Below, piece after piece: positions 38,757 to 46,557 of a stretch of 64,000 nt of DNA. Source of the DNA: M0108 sp963841065 (GTDB lineage: Bacteria; Pseudomonadota; Gammaproteobacteria; Chromatiales; Chromatiaceae); assembly GCA_963841065.1 (NCBI GenBank), contig CAWJBI010000058.1, forward strand, positions 1 through 64,000. Direction: 5' to 3'. Within the stretch, counting starts at the first letter, position 1, and the number at the start of each line of letters is the position of its first letter. The translations under genes were made by a program, and so were the position numbers. The notes below the pieces were generated by a model. The model was not told the origin of the DNA and searched no databases. It saw nothing but the letters and a program-made list of their open reading frames with translations.

Positions 38757-39488
38757 ATGCGCATGAAGATTGCCGCGGTTCGCCTGGCTTGCCATTACCA
38801 ACGCTGTTGGCAGGACGGTTTCGGCGCGCGCGGCTGGAAGCTGGCCAGCGCGGTCGGCGATCCGGAAGTGATCGCCTCCACCGCCGCGACGGGGGAGCGC
38901 ATCCGCACCTCGGTGTTCGTGCATGACATCCTGGATCACGTCCTGTGCGGATTACCGAATAGCGGGCACCGCAACGAGGCGGTCGCCCTGGTCCAATTGG
39001 CAAGGCGCACTGGCGCCGATCCGACCCCGGACTTCGTTCAGATGGTCGAGGAAGATCTCTTGCAGGGACGGATCATCGGTGAGTCCCTCGTCGGTTTTCT
39101 GCCTGCGGATCTCGTCTCGCACCTTGCGGCGACGGATCAGGACGGGCGGGCCATCATCACCGCGTTGCAGGCGGTGTTGGGGAAGGAGGGTCTGCGCGAA
39201 CGTCTCATCGCGCGCTTTTTCGAGCTGGGGGAGGCCGGCGCCGCGCAAGCCGCGGCGCGCTATGCCGCCCACCGACTGGATTACGATCAGCGCGGCGCCT
39301 TGGGATTGGCGCTCCAAGGGTTACTGGAACAAGCGGACGCTTTCGTATGCGAACACGCGCTGGAGAGCGCGTCCGGCTGCGTTTGGCTGACGGCGCAGCG
39401 CTGCGGTTTCGAAATCGCGGGGCCAGTGTCTTGGTCAAGCCAAACACGCTATCCGCGAGCTGGCCGATCGGTCGCTCCCCCAACCTGA
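38757..39488 (+). CDS. Conserved-looking hypothetical protein
   Basis: A 243-residue protein from ATG 38757 (a second ATG at 38763 is equally possible). It begins KIAAVRLACHYQRCWQDGFG and has GERIRTSVFVHDILDHVLCG, ARRTGADPTPDFVQMVEEDL, and alanine-rich helices to the end. The absence of signal or membrane segments points to the cytoplasm. The last 25 residues (SWSSQTRYPRAGRS) look unlike the rest, so the true end may be shifted by an indel near 39420. I do not recognise a function. It lies next to the arsenosugar-type genes but on the opposite strand. Confidence 0.65.
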   Translation: MRMKIAAVRLACHYQRCWQDGFGARGWKLASAVGDPEVIASTAATGERIRTSVFVHDILDHVLCGLPNSGHRNEAVALVQLARRTGADPTPDFVQMVEEDLLQGRIIGESLVGFLPADLVSHLAATDQDGRAIITALQAVLGKEGLRERLIARFFELGEAGAAQAAARYAAHRLDYDQRGALGLALQGLLEQADAFVCEHALESASGCVWLTAQRCGFEIAGPVSWSSQTRYPRAGRSVAPPT

Positions 39489-39614
39489 CCCTGGTCGCAG
39501 TTAAAGTGGCAGGGCTGCCCCGCGGCGCAGGCTAGACGGAGCGCCTGAGCAGCAGGCCCCGAAACCCTGCAGGAAAAGCGGCCCTGGGTCAGCAACAGGC
39601 CGCTGCCGTCTCCG

Positions 39615-39794
39615 GGTTGCTAGCTTGAACAGCCGGTAGGTGGCGGAATAGAAGCCGATGCCTTGGGTACGTGCCGCCAAGGCCGGGTCGGTGACGGCGA
39701 TGGGGCGGTCCTCCACCAGGCGGGGGTCGGTGAACCCCTGGCGCCGTGCGAGCTGGCTCGCATCGCAGCAGGCGGTAGTGCGCAGGTCCGCCGT
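39615..39794 (-). pseudogene. arsM: ArsM-type methyltransferase, C-terminal fragment
   Basis: About 60 residues (CCDASQLARRQGFTDPRLVE, DRPIAVTDPALAARTQGI, GFYSATYRLFKL) match the C-terminal part of the arsenite methyltransferases found in arsenosugar biosynthesis clusters. The AdoMet-binding N-terminal domain is absent and the frame passes directly into the glycosyltransferase gene upstream. It is a remnant only. Its position after an arsS fragment, a disulfide reductase and a TIGR04282-type protein is the usual order of that cluster. Confidence 0.6.
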
Positions 39795-39796
39795 CT

Positions 39797-40420
39797 CTAC
39801 CGGAGCCGCTCCGTAAGATGGGCAAGGTCCGGCGGCGTGTCGATATCCGGCAGCGCGTCCCCGACCCAGACGCGCCAGCCTAGGGCCTGCATCCGCGCCC
39901 GGGTCACGGCGGCAACCTGGGCGGTGCTCCAGGGGATATCCGCGAACAGGCTGGGGTGGTCGGCCCGCAGGCCCAGGAGCGTGTAGCCACCGTCCAGCGC
40001 CGGGTAGAGCGCCGCGTCGTGGTCGGCCAGGGCCGCCGCCGCGGTCTGCAGACGCACCGCCGACAGGGCCGGGCAATCGGCGCCGATCAGCAACACGCCG
40101 CCGCCCTGCGCCAGGTGTCGCCGGGCGGCGCGGGCCAGGCGCGCGCCCAGGTCGCCATCGCCCTGGGCGCTGGTCGCCACGCCGGGCGGCAGTGGGACAT
40201 CGGCCCAGTCCGGGGCGCTGAAGTCCGGGCTGGCACACAGCTCCACCGCCCCGCAGCCGGCCGCCAGGGCCTGTGCCAGGGTGTGGTCCAGCAGGCGCCG
40301 GGCCAGCCGTGCCGCACCCGACGCGCCCAGGGCCGGGATCAGTCGCGTCTTGACCCGGCCGCTGACCGGCGCCTTGGCGAAGACCAGGATGCGCGTGGGG
40401 ATGACGATGCTGAGCTTCAT
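39797..40420 (-). CDS. TIGR04282/DUF2064-type glycosyltransferase with fused foreign N-terminus
   Basis: A 207-residue frame. From residue 10 it is a complete-looking TIGR04282-family (DUF2064) protein: RILVFAKAPVSGRVKTRLIP, GDGDLGARLARAARRHL, VLLIGADCPALSA, LYPALDGGYTLLGLR, IPWSTAQV. These are nucleotidyltransferase-like proteins in arsenosugar clusters. The first nine residues, MKLSIVIPT, are instead the standard start of the TIGR04283-type family 2 glycosyltransferase that is usually the next gene upstream. So two adjacent genes appear joined with about 200 residues missing. The TIGR04282 part may still work. Starts 22 bases after the reductase gene. Confidence 0.75.
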   Translation of the reverse strand: MKLSIVIPTRILVFAKAPVSGRVKTRLIPALGASGAARLARRLLDHTLAQALAAGCGAVELCASPDFSAPDWADVPLPPGVATSAQGDGDLGARLARAARRHLAQGGGVLLIGADCPALSAVRLQTAAAALADHDAALYPALDGGYTLLGLRADHPSLFADIPWSTAQVAAVTRARMQALGWRVWVGDALPDIDTPPDLAHLTERLR

Positions 40421-40442
40421 GGCGCCATGATCACAAGAGGTT

Positions 40443-42578
40443 TCATCCCCTTCTCCAGGTGTGAAAGCGGGCCAGGGCGGCCAGCAGGGTCTGTGGGGCA
40501 TGGGCGCGCTTCCATTCGCCGGCGGCATATTTGGCGGCCTCGCTCCAGGTGGGATAGGGGTGAATGGTGCCGAGGATCTTGTTGAGCCCCAGTCCGTGCT
40601 TCATGGCCAGGGTGAATTCCGCCAACAGCTCGCCGGCGTGCGCGCCGACGATGGTCACCCCCAGGATGCGGTCTTTCCCGGGCGGGGTGAGGACCTTGAC
40701 GAAACCGTGGGCGTCGCTGTCGGCGATGGCGCGGTCCAGGTCGTCCAGCCCGTAGCGCGTCACTTCATAGGCGATACCCTGGGCCTTGGCCTCCGCCTCG
40801 GAGAGACCCACGCGAGCGACCTCGGGGCTGGTAAAGGTGACCCAGGGGATAACGCGGTAGTCGGCCTTGAAGCGTTTGAAGCCGCTGAACAGGGCGTTGA
40901 CCGCGGCGTACCAGGCCTGGTGGGCGGCGGTGTGGGTGAATTGATAAGGTCCGGCCACGTCGCCGACGGCGTAGATGTTGGGGTAGCGGGTCTGGAGATA
41001 GGCGTTGGTCTCGATCGTGCGGCCCGTGGGGATGCCCAGTTCCTCCAGTCCGTAACCCGTCAGGTTCGCCACCCGCCCGACCGCCACCAGCACCGCGTCG
41101 AAGGGGATGCGCCGGTCCGCTCCGGCGTGCTCGGCGACCAGGATCTTCTCGCCATCCTCGACCAGGAACCGCTTCGCCCGATGATCCACCAGCACCAGGA
41201 TACCCTCGGCGCGGAAGCGTTCGGCGATCAGGTCCGAGACCTCGGGGTCTTCGCGCACCAGCAGGCGCGGCAGCATCTCGACCTGGGTGACCTGTGACCC
41301 CAGCCGGGCGAAGGCCTGAGCCAGCTCGGCGCCGATGGGGCCGCCGCCCAGCACCACCAGCCGCCGGGGCAGCGTGCGCAAGTCCCAGAGGTTGTCGGAG
41401 GTGAGATAGCCGACCTCCTCGATCCCGGGAATGGGCGGGACGAAGGGCCGCGCACCCGTGGCGATCACGATGCCGCGGGTCGCGAGGCGTTGGACCGCAC
41501 CGTCCTCGCCCGTGATCTCCACCGCCCAGGGCGAGACGATGCGCGCCCGACCGGCGACCACGTCCACGCCCAGCCCCCGGTAGCGCTCCGCCGAGTCGTG
41601 TGGCTCCACCGTTCGCACCACGCGCCGGACCCGCTCCATCACCTGCGAGAAGTCGACCTCCGCCGGCGCCGCGCGGATGCCGAAGTCTTGCGACCGCCGC
41701 AGTTGGGCCAGCAGCGTCGCCGTGCGGATCAGCGCCTTGGAGGGTACGCAACCGGTGTTGAGACAATCACCACCCATGCGATGCTGTTCGACCAGGGTGA
41801 CCCGGGCCTTGACCGCGGCGGCGATGTAGGCGGTGACCAAGCCCCCGGAGCCAGCGCCGATCACCACCAGGTTGCGGTCGAAGCGCCTGGGCTTCTGCCA
41901 GCCGGCGTAGAGCTTGCGCGCCTGGACCAGGGCGACCAGCCGTTTGGCCAGCAAAGGGAACACCCCGAGCAGGGCGAAGGAGGCCACCAGCCCCGGCGAG
42001 AGGATGCCGGAGAGGCTGTCGAGCCGGGCGAGCTGGGTACCGGCGTTCACGTACACCAGGGTTCCCGCCAGCATGCCGAGCTGGCTCACCCAGTAGAAGG
42101 TGCGGGTCTTGATCGGCGTCAGACCCATCAGCAGGTTGATGACGAAGAAGGGAAACACCGGTACCAGGCGCAGGGTGAAGAGATACAAGGCGCCGTCCTT
42201 GGCTATGCCGGCGTTGACGGCCGCCAGGCGCTCGCCGTAGCGCGCCTGCACCCAGTCGCGCAGCAGCCAGCGCGAGACCAGGAAGGCCAGGGTGGCGCCA
42301 ATGCTGGAGGCGAAGGACACCAGCAAGGTGCCGACCCACAACCCGAACAGGGCACCGCCCGCCAGGGTCATCACCGCCGCGCCGGGCAGCGACAGGGCGG
42401 TCACGGCCACATAGACCAGGAGGTAGGCTCCCGCCACCAGCCAGGGCGAGGCCTCATACCAGGTGGCAAAGGTCGCCTGGCCAGCCTTGAGGGCATCCAG
42501 GGTCAGAAGGCGATCCAGATCGAAGGTGAAAAACACGACGATCAAGGCGGTGATGAGCAGCAGGCCGAGCTTTTTCAT
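40443..42578 (-). CDS. TVP38/VTT membrane domain fused to mercuric-reductase-like disulfide oxidoreductase
   Basis: A 711-residue fusion. Residues 1-225 are a DedA/TVP38 (VTT) membrane domain with about six hydrophobic helices (LSLPGAAVMTLAGGALFGLW, RLVPVFPFFVINLLMGL). From 234 follows a flavoprotein disulfide reductase: FAD site VVIGAGSGGLVTAYIAA, redox Cys272/Cys277 in GGDCLNTGCVPSK, NAD site VVLGGGPIGAELAQAFARLG, FAD motif YAVGDVAG, and the C-terminal His-Glu pair in TIHPYPTWSEAAKYA. No N-terminal metal-binding domain and no terminal Cys pair as in true MerA. The arsenosugar-type neighbours suggest a role in arsenic or thiol redox chemistry. ATG at 42578 overlaps the arsS fragment stop. 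Confidence 0.9.
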   Translation of the reverse strand: MKKLGLLLITALIVVFFTFDLDRLLTLDALKAGQATFATWYEASPWLVAGAYLLVYVAVTALSLPGAAVMTLAGGALFGLWVGTLLVSFASSIGATLAFLVSRWLLRDWVQARYGERLAAVNAGIAKDGALYLFTLRLVPVFPFFVINLLMGLTPIKTRTFYWVSQLGMLAGTLVYVNAGTQLARLDSLSGILSPGLVASFALLGVFPLLAKRLVALVQARKLYAGWQKPRRFDRNLVVIGAGSGGLVTAYIAAAVKARVTLVEQHRMGGDCLNTGCVPSKALIRTATLLAQLRRSQDFGIRAAPAEVDFSQVMERVRRVVRTVEPHDSAERYRGLGVDVVAGRARIVSPWAVEITGEDGAVQRLATRGIVIATGARPFVPPIPGIEEVGYLTSDNLWDLRTLPRRLVVLGGGPIGAELAQAFARLGSQVTQVEMLPRLLVREDPEVSDLIAERFRAEGILVLVDHRAKRFLVEDGEKILVAEHAGADRRIPFDAVLVAVGRVANLTGYGLEELGIPTGRTIETNAYLQTRYPNIYAVGDVAGPYQFTHTAAHQAWYAAVNALFSGFKRFKADYRVIPWVTFTSPEVARVGLSEAEAKAQGIAYEVTRYGLDDLDRAIADSDAHGFVKVLTPPGKDRILGVTIVGAHAGELLAEFTLAMKHGLGLNKILGTIHPYPTWSEAAKYAAGEWKRAHAPQTLLAALARFHTWRRG

Positions 42579-42736
42579 GTGGTAAGCCCCCCGGTCCGCT
42601 GGGGGCTGGCGTTGACGTGGCAAGGGACGCGACGCTGGTTGCAAGGGTAGCCCAGGTTGACCTGGAGGGTGGTCAGTCCGCGGCGGGGCAGCCGTGGGAA
42701 GGTGGTGGCGCGCAACAGGGGGAAGGTGTCATGCAT
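42575..42736 (-). pseudogene. arsS: ArsS radical SAM protein, N-terminal fragment
   Basis: A 53-residue frame from ATG 42736 reads MHDTFPLLRATTFPRLPRRG and then TLQVNLGYPCNQRRVPCHVN, the unmistakable start of ArsS, the radical SAM protein of arsenosugar synthesis. The CxxxCxxC cluster motif is damaged: the middle Cys is Arg (CNQRRVPC instead of CNQxCxxC). The remaining roughly 270 residues are absent; the frame ends GGLTT and stops over the start of the reductase gene (ATGA). It cannot bind the iron-sulfur cluster. Too short for standard gene callers and easily missed. Confidence 0.75.
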
Positions 42737-43123
42737 GGCGAAGGATCCTGATCTGGGTTTGGGCTCGTAGCACAGGGTGTCGGGGTGAAAGGCATACCCG
42801 ACTCAGCAGAACCCCGCCACACCGGCCACATGCACCTTAGTCGGCGCGGATGCCAAATCCTGACAAAGGATGCTTCGTGGCGGCCCTGTCAGGTTTCGTG
42901 CGACTATCGTTATGTACCGATACCTGGTCCTTTTTTCAATGCGATGGGGTGAATTCCGACCCGCCACGGGCGGGTGGCGGTGGGTGCCGATCTGTTCGAC
43001 TCGACTGATGGGACGGTGCTGATCGCGACCCCTAGTCTTTCGCCGCCATCGCCAAGACATACCCGACTATCGACATCACCACCGGGCGCCAGCCCACTCA
43101 TCCACCCTGACGGGAGAACCTCC
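42737..43123. other. Intergenic region, no gene found
   Basis: Between the leftward arsS fragment and the rightward DUF302 gene. It probably contains both promoters. No family-like reading frame, repeat or clear operator is seen. Confidence 0.4.
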
Positions 43124-43564
43124 ATGAAACATCTGATCGCCGCATTCTTGTTGCTCGTTGCCCCCCTCGCGACCCAGGCCGCCGACCAGGGCATGCAAAT
43201 CCGCCCCAGTCCCTATCCGGTGGCCGACACCCTCGATCGCCTGGAGGCGGTCCTCCAGGCCAAGGGCGTGAAGGTCTTCGCCCGCATCGACCATGGTGCC
43301 GAGGCCCAAGCCGCCGGGCTCGCTCTGCCGCCGACCCAACTGCTGATCTTCGGCAACCCCAAGGCCGGTACCCCGCTGATGCAGGCCGCGCCGACCATCG
43401 GCCTGGACCTGCCCATGAAGGTGTTGGTCTGGCAGGACGCCCAAGGCCAGGTGCAGGTCGCCTGGAACAGCCCGGACTACCTGATCCAGCGGCATGGGCT
43501 GGAGGCCACTGCCACGGCGTCACTGTCCCCGATCAGCGGTCTGGTTGACGCGGCCCTGAAATAA
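43124..43564 (+). CDS. Exported DUF302-domain protein
   Basis: A 146-residue protein with a signal peptide (MKHLIAAFLLLVAPLATQAA) and one DUF302 domain (SPYPVADTLDRLEAVLQAKG, VFARIDHGAEAQAAGLALPP, LLIFGNPKAGTPLMQAAPTI, DLPMKVLVWQDAQGQVQVAW). The domain is widespread in periplasmic proteins and its biochemical role is not settled. The ATG at 43124 follows a GGGAGAA site. A single-gene unit, length normal, no sign of damage. Confidence 0.88.
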   Translation: MKHLIAAFLLLVAPLATQAADQGMQIRPSPYPVADTLDRLEAVLQAKGVKVFARIDHGAEAQAAGLALPPTQLLIFGNPKAGTPLMQAAPTIGLDLPMKVLVWQDAQGQVQVAWNSPDYLIQRHGLEATATASLSPISGLVDAALK

Positions 43565-43699
43565 CCCCCAGGGCGGCGGCTGCCGCGCGACTTGCGCTAT
43601 CCGCCGCCCGGATCCGCGCCCAGGTCGCACATTTCTGAAAGCCGATCCCCCTGCCATGCCCTATACTCTGGTTCTCGTAACACCAATCGGAGAGCCAAG

Positions 43700-44269
43700 A
43701 TGCCAAAAGGTGGCGCCCGCCCCGGCGCGGGGCGCAAGGTCGGATCGGGCCGCTGGGGCGAGGCGACCCAGGTAATCCGGCTGCCCGTCAGCCGCATCCC
43801 CGCCATCCAGGCCTGGCTGCAAGCAACCCCCCGCCTGGGGCCGGAGTTGACGGGGCTGGAACCGGCCCGTCCCGGTCCGCCCCTGACCCGGCCCCTCTTC
43901 AGCTCCCGGGTCCCCGCCGGCTTTCCCTCGCCGGCGGAGGAGTACGCCGAGGGGCCCCTCGATCTCCATCGCCACCTGATCCGCCACCCGGCGGCGACCT
44001 TCTATGTGCGGGTCACCGGCCACTCCATGACCGGGGCCGGCATCCTGGACGGGGATCTCCTGGTGGTGGACCGGGCGCGGGAGGCGCGCCATGGTCAGTA
44101 TGTGGTGGCGGTCATCGACAACGAACTGACGGTCAAGGAACTGGACACCCAGGGGCCGACGCCCTGCCTGCGCGCCCATCACCCGGACTTTGCCCCCATC
44201 ATCTTGCGGCCGGGGCAGGAACTGCAGATCTGGGGGGTGGTGGGGGGCGTGGTGCGGCGGTTGCCATGA
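43700..44269 (+). CDS. umuD: UmuD/LexA-type self-cleaving SOS protein
   Basis: A 189-residue S24 peptidase. An N-terminal 65-residue extension (MPKGGARPGAGRKVGSGRWG) includes a basic GARPGAGRK start, common in UmuD homologues of this group. The self-cleavage site is Ala73-Gly74 in SSRVPAGFPSPAEEY, the nucleophile is Ser109 in VRVTGHSMTGAGI and the general base Lys146 in VIDNELTVKEL. RecA-stimulated cleavage yields UmuD', the partner of UmuC in DNA polymerase V. ATG at 43700 has a GGAGAG site. It overlaps the umuC start by ATGA, the classic umuDC operon, but that umuC is damaged. No clear LexA box was found upstream. Confidence 0.9.
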   Translation: MPKGGARPGAGRKVGSGRWGEATQVIRLPVSRIPAIQAWLQATPRLGPELTGLEPARPGPPLTRPLFSSRVPAGFPSPAEEYAEGPLDLHRHLIRHPAATFYVRVTGHSMTGAGILDGDLLVVDRAREARHGQYVVAVIDNELTVKELDTQGPTPCLRAHHPDFAPIILRPGQELQIWGVVGGVVRRLP

Positions 44270-45091
44270 GCGCCCTACGCCCTGATCGACGCCAACAACT
44301 TCTACGTCAGTTGCGAGCGGGTCTTCGACTACCACCTGCGCGACCGCCCGGTGGTGGTCCTGTCCAACAACGACGGCTGTTGCGTGGCGCGCAGCGCCGA
44401 GGCCAAGGCCCTGGGCATCCGCATGGGCCAGCCCTTTTTTGAGGTGCGGGACCTGCTGGCCCAGCACCAGGGCCGCGCCCTGTCCTCCAACTACGCCCTC
44501 TATGGCGACATGAGCAGCCGCCTCATGCAGGTGATCGGCCAGTTCAGCCCGGAGCAGGAGGTCTATTCCATCGACGAGTCCTTTCTGCGCTTCACCCCGG
44601 GGGAGGCCGCGGGCCTGACCGCCCTGGGTCTGGCCCTGCGGGCGCGGGTCCTGCAATGGACCGGCCTGCCGGTGGGGGTCGGCATCGGGCCGACCAAGAC
44701 CCTGGCCAAGCTGGCCAATCACCTGGCCAAGCGCCACCCGGACTTTGCGGCGGCGGGGGTGTGCAACTGGCTGGACCTGCCGGCGGCGGCGCGGGCGGCC
44801 CTGGGGCTGATCTTCCGGGCAGGCTATCGCTATCAGCGCGCGGGGGTGGTAGTGCTGGACCTTAGCCCGGCGGGGGCGCTGACGGGGGACCTGTAGGTGC
44901 CGATGGCGCCGGCGGGGGCGGCGCGGCGGGAGCCGCCTGCTGGCGGTGCTGGCTGGCATCAATGGCCGCTGGGGGCGGGGGACCCTGCGCTATCTGGCGG
45001 AGGGTGGGGCGGGCCCAGCCGTGGCGGATGCGCCGGGAGCGGTTGTCGCCGGCTTATACGACGGATTGGGCGGGGTTACCGGGGTGGGGTG
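44266..45091 (+). pseudogene. umuC: UmuC with internal deletion and frame breaks (second copy)
   Basis: Starts at 44266, overlapping umuD by ATGA. After a break near 44277 the Y-family polymerase palm is good: ALIDANNFYVSCERVFDYHL, VVVLSNNDGCCVARSAEAKA, YSIDESFLRF (catalytic acidic pair), GLPVGVGIGPTKTLAKLANH. At about 44805 WLDLPAAARAALG runs straight into LIFRAGYRYQRAGVVVLDLS; about 180 residues (thumb and little-finger) that should lie between are missing. A TAG ends the frame at 44896, and the C-terminus (GINGRWGRGTLRYLAEG, MRRERLSPAYTTDW) continues in other frames to 45091. Not functional as written. The missing part resembles the fragment at 35187-35818. Confidence 0.8.
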
Positions 45092-45173
45092 AGGGGGGAA
45101 TGGCGCCAGAAAGGCGCTAAATAACGCGATTCAAGGCGAAAAGATCGGGAAATAATTTAGTAACCACTTGATT

Positions 45174-45263
45174 TGGCGGTGGGGGTGGGATTTGAACCCA
45201 CGGAAGAGTTTCCCCTTCGCTGGTTTTCAAGACCAGTCCAATAAACCGCTCTGGCACCCCACC
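45174..45263 (-). tRNA. tRNA-Ser(TGA)
   Basis: A 90-base gene on the reverse strand with encoded CCA. The acceptor stem GGTGGGG/CCCCACC is perfect, followed by discriminator G. The anticodon arm is CTGGT-CTTGAAA-ACCAG with anticodon TGA. A long variable arm (GGGGAAACTCTTCC) identifies serine. The T-arm is GTGGG-TTCAAAT-CCCAC. It lies upstream of, and divergent from, the yccA-like gene. Confidence 0.95.
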
Positions 45264-45283
45264 CATGACGTTTTTCCCGGGGT

Positions 45284-45352
45284 CGCAGGGTCGTTACGAA
45301 ACCCTGTCGCGGGTTTTCAAGACCACCGCTATCGGCCACTCCGCCAGCCGGC
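45284..45352 (-). other. tRNA-Ser-like remnant
   Basis: On the reverse strand, GGAGTGGCCGATAGCGG and then GGTGGTCTTGAAAACC form a recognisable tRNA-Ser D-arm and anticodon loop, also with TGA. The 3' half is not a proper variable or T-arm: a CAGGGT/ACCCTG hairpin with a nine-base loop follows, and no matching acceptor strand is found. It shares the GGTCTTGAAAACC core with the intact tRNA next to it. Likely a partial duplication or attachment-site scar. Confidence 0.4.
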
Positions 45353-45559
45353 CGGGATTGAAAGGACCCGACTTGGATTGGAGCGGCCTAGCCCCCAATA
45401 TGTCCGACAGTGGTAAGGATACCGGAAGGGGCGCCCCAGGCCAACGCGACTTTGATTGCCTTTTCCACCCGGACAGGTATCCTTCGGAACTCGATTTACC
45501 CCTTACTGTCATAGGCTGGACAGATTCCAGATCCACTCACAACCCAGGAGAGACGCCAA

Positions 45560-46232
45560 ATGGCTACCCCCCAATACTCCGTACTGAGCGGCGCCCAGAG
45601 CGCCATTTCCGCTAACAAGGTGTTGAAAAACACCTATATGTTGCTGTCCGCCACCCTGGCCTTCAGCGCCGTCATGGCCCTGGTCTCCATGACCCTGGCC
45701 CTGCCGAGCTGGATGTACCTGGTCTCGGTAATCGGCGCCATGGTGCTGGGCATGTTCGTGCTGCCCCGTACCGCCGATTCCAGCGCCGGTATCGGCGTCA
45801 TCTTCGGCATCACCGGCCTGCTGGGCCTGGGACTGGGCTCCATCCTGACGCATGTACATGGCCCTGCCCCGGGGTCCGGAGATCATCGCCACCGCCTTCG
45901 CCGGCACCGGCCTCATCTTCCTGGGCCTGTCCGGCTATGCCCTGACCAGCAAGAAGGACTTCAGCTTCATGGGCGGCTTCCTGTTCGCCGGCATCATGGT
46001 GGTCTTTATCGCCGCCATCGCCAATATCTTCCTGGCCATGCCGGCCCTGTCGCTGGCGGTGTCCGGTGGCATCATCCTGCTGATGAGCGGCTTTATCCTC
46101 TTCGACACCAGCCGCATCATCCACGGGGGCGAGACCAACTACATCATGGCCACCTATGGCCTCTACCTGAGCATGTTCAACATCTTCATCAGCCTGTTGC
46201 AGATCCTGGGGATCATGAGCAGCGACGACTGA
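45560..46232 (+). CDS. yccA: Bax inhibitor-1/YccA family membrane protein (one frame break)
   Basis: About 224 residues with a break near 45850. Seven hydrophobic helices of the BI-1/YccA family are present: VLKNTYMLLSATLAFSAVMA, WMYLVSVIGAMVLGMFVL, GIGVIFGITGLLGLGLGSIL, then in the next frame IIATAFAGTGLIFLGLSGYA, GGFLFAGIMVVFIAAIANIF, SGGIILLMSGFILFDTSRII, and YLSMFNIFISLLQILG. YccA modulates the FtsH membrane protease in E. coli. The ATG at 45560 follows AGGAGAG. A hairpin terminator follows at 46257. The break in an otherwise perfect gene looks like a sequence error. Confidence 0.88.
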
Positions 46233-46256
46233 CGATGGCTTGAAGCCTGACCTGGA

Positions 46257-46279
46257 CCCCGGCCCCGGCCGGGGTTTTT
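46257..46279 (+). terminator. Rho-independent terminator after yccA
   Basis: CCCCGG at 46257-46262 pairs with CCGGGG at 46269-46274, followed by five T residues (46275-46279). It lies 24 bases after the yccA stop codon. It also immediately precedes the small membrane gene, whose own promoter would then have to overlap it. Confidence 0.75.
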
Positions 46280-46304
46280 CTTGTGGCCCACCGAGACCCA
46301 GAAC

Positions 46305-46490
46305 ATGGACCTCTTTCTGAAAATCATCGCGGCCGCCGCCATGGGCATGATGGTCTTTTACGCCTGGCGGTCCTACCAGCAGTGGCAGGAGCATGGCCCC
46401 AAGGCCGAGAAGGGCGACTGGCAGGCGGTCATTCTGCCCCTGGCACTCGTGGCGGGGCTGGTCGTCCTGCTGATCGCCATGGTGCGCTAG
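46305..46490 (+). CDS. Small membrane protein with two predicted spans
   Basis: A 61-residue protein from ATG 46305 (MDLFLKI). Two hydrophobic helices, IIAAAAMGMMVFYAW and VILPLALVAGLVVLLIAMV, are joined by a charged loop (SYQQWQEHGPKAEKGDWQ). An earlier ATG at 46281 would overlap the terminator hairpin and is less likely. It lies just downstream of yccA and convergent with serS. The function is unknown; the layout is that of a small inner-membrane protein conserved beside yccA in related bacteria, which I infer and cannot verify. Confidence 0.7.
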   Translation: MDLFLKIIAAAAMGMMVFYAWRSYQQWQEHGPKAEKGDWQAVILPLALVAGLVVLLIAMVR

Positions 46491-46557
46491 TCCGCCCGCC
46501 AGCCATCACCGGGTCCCTGGGCAGCCTGACCAGGGGCCCTTTTCGCCCACCCTCCTC

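Noticed and set aside
43570..43699. A LexA box upstream of umuD.
   Set aside because: No CTG-N10-CAG or similar palindrome is present; only a TATACT that could be a -10 hexamer without a matching -35.
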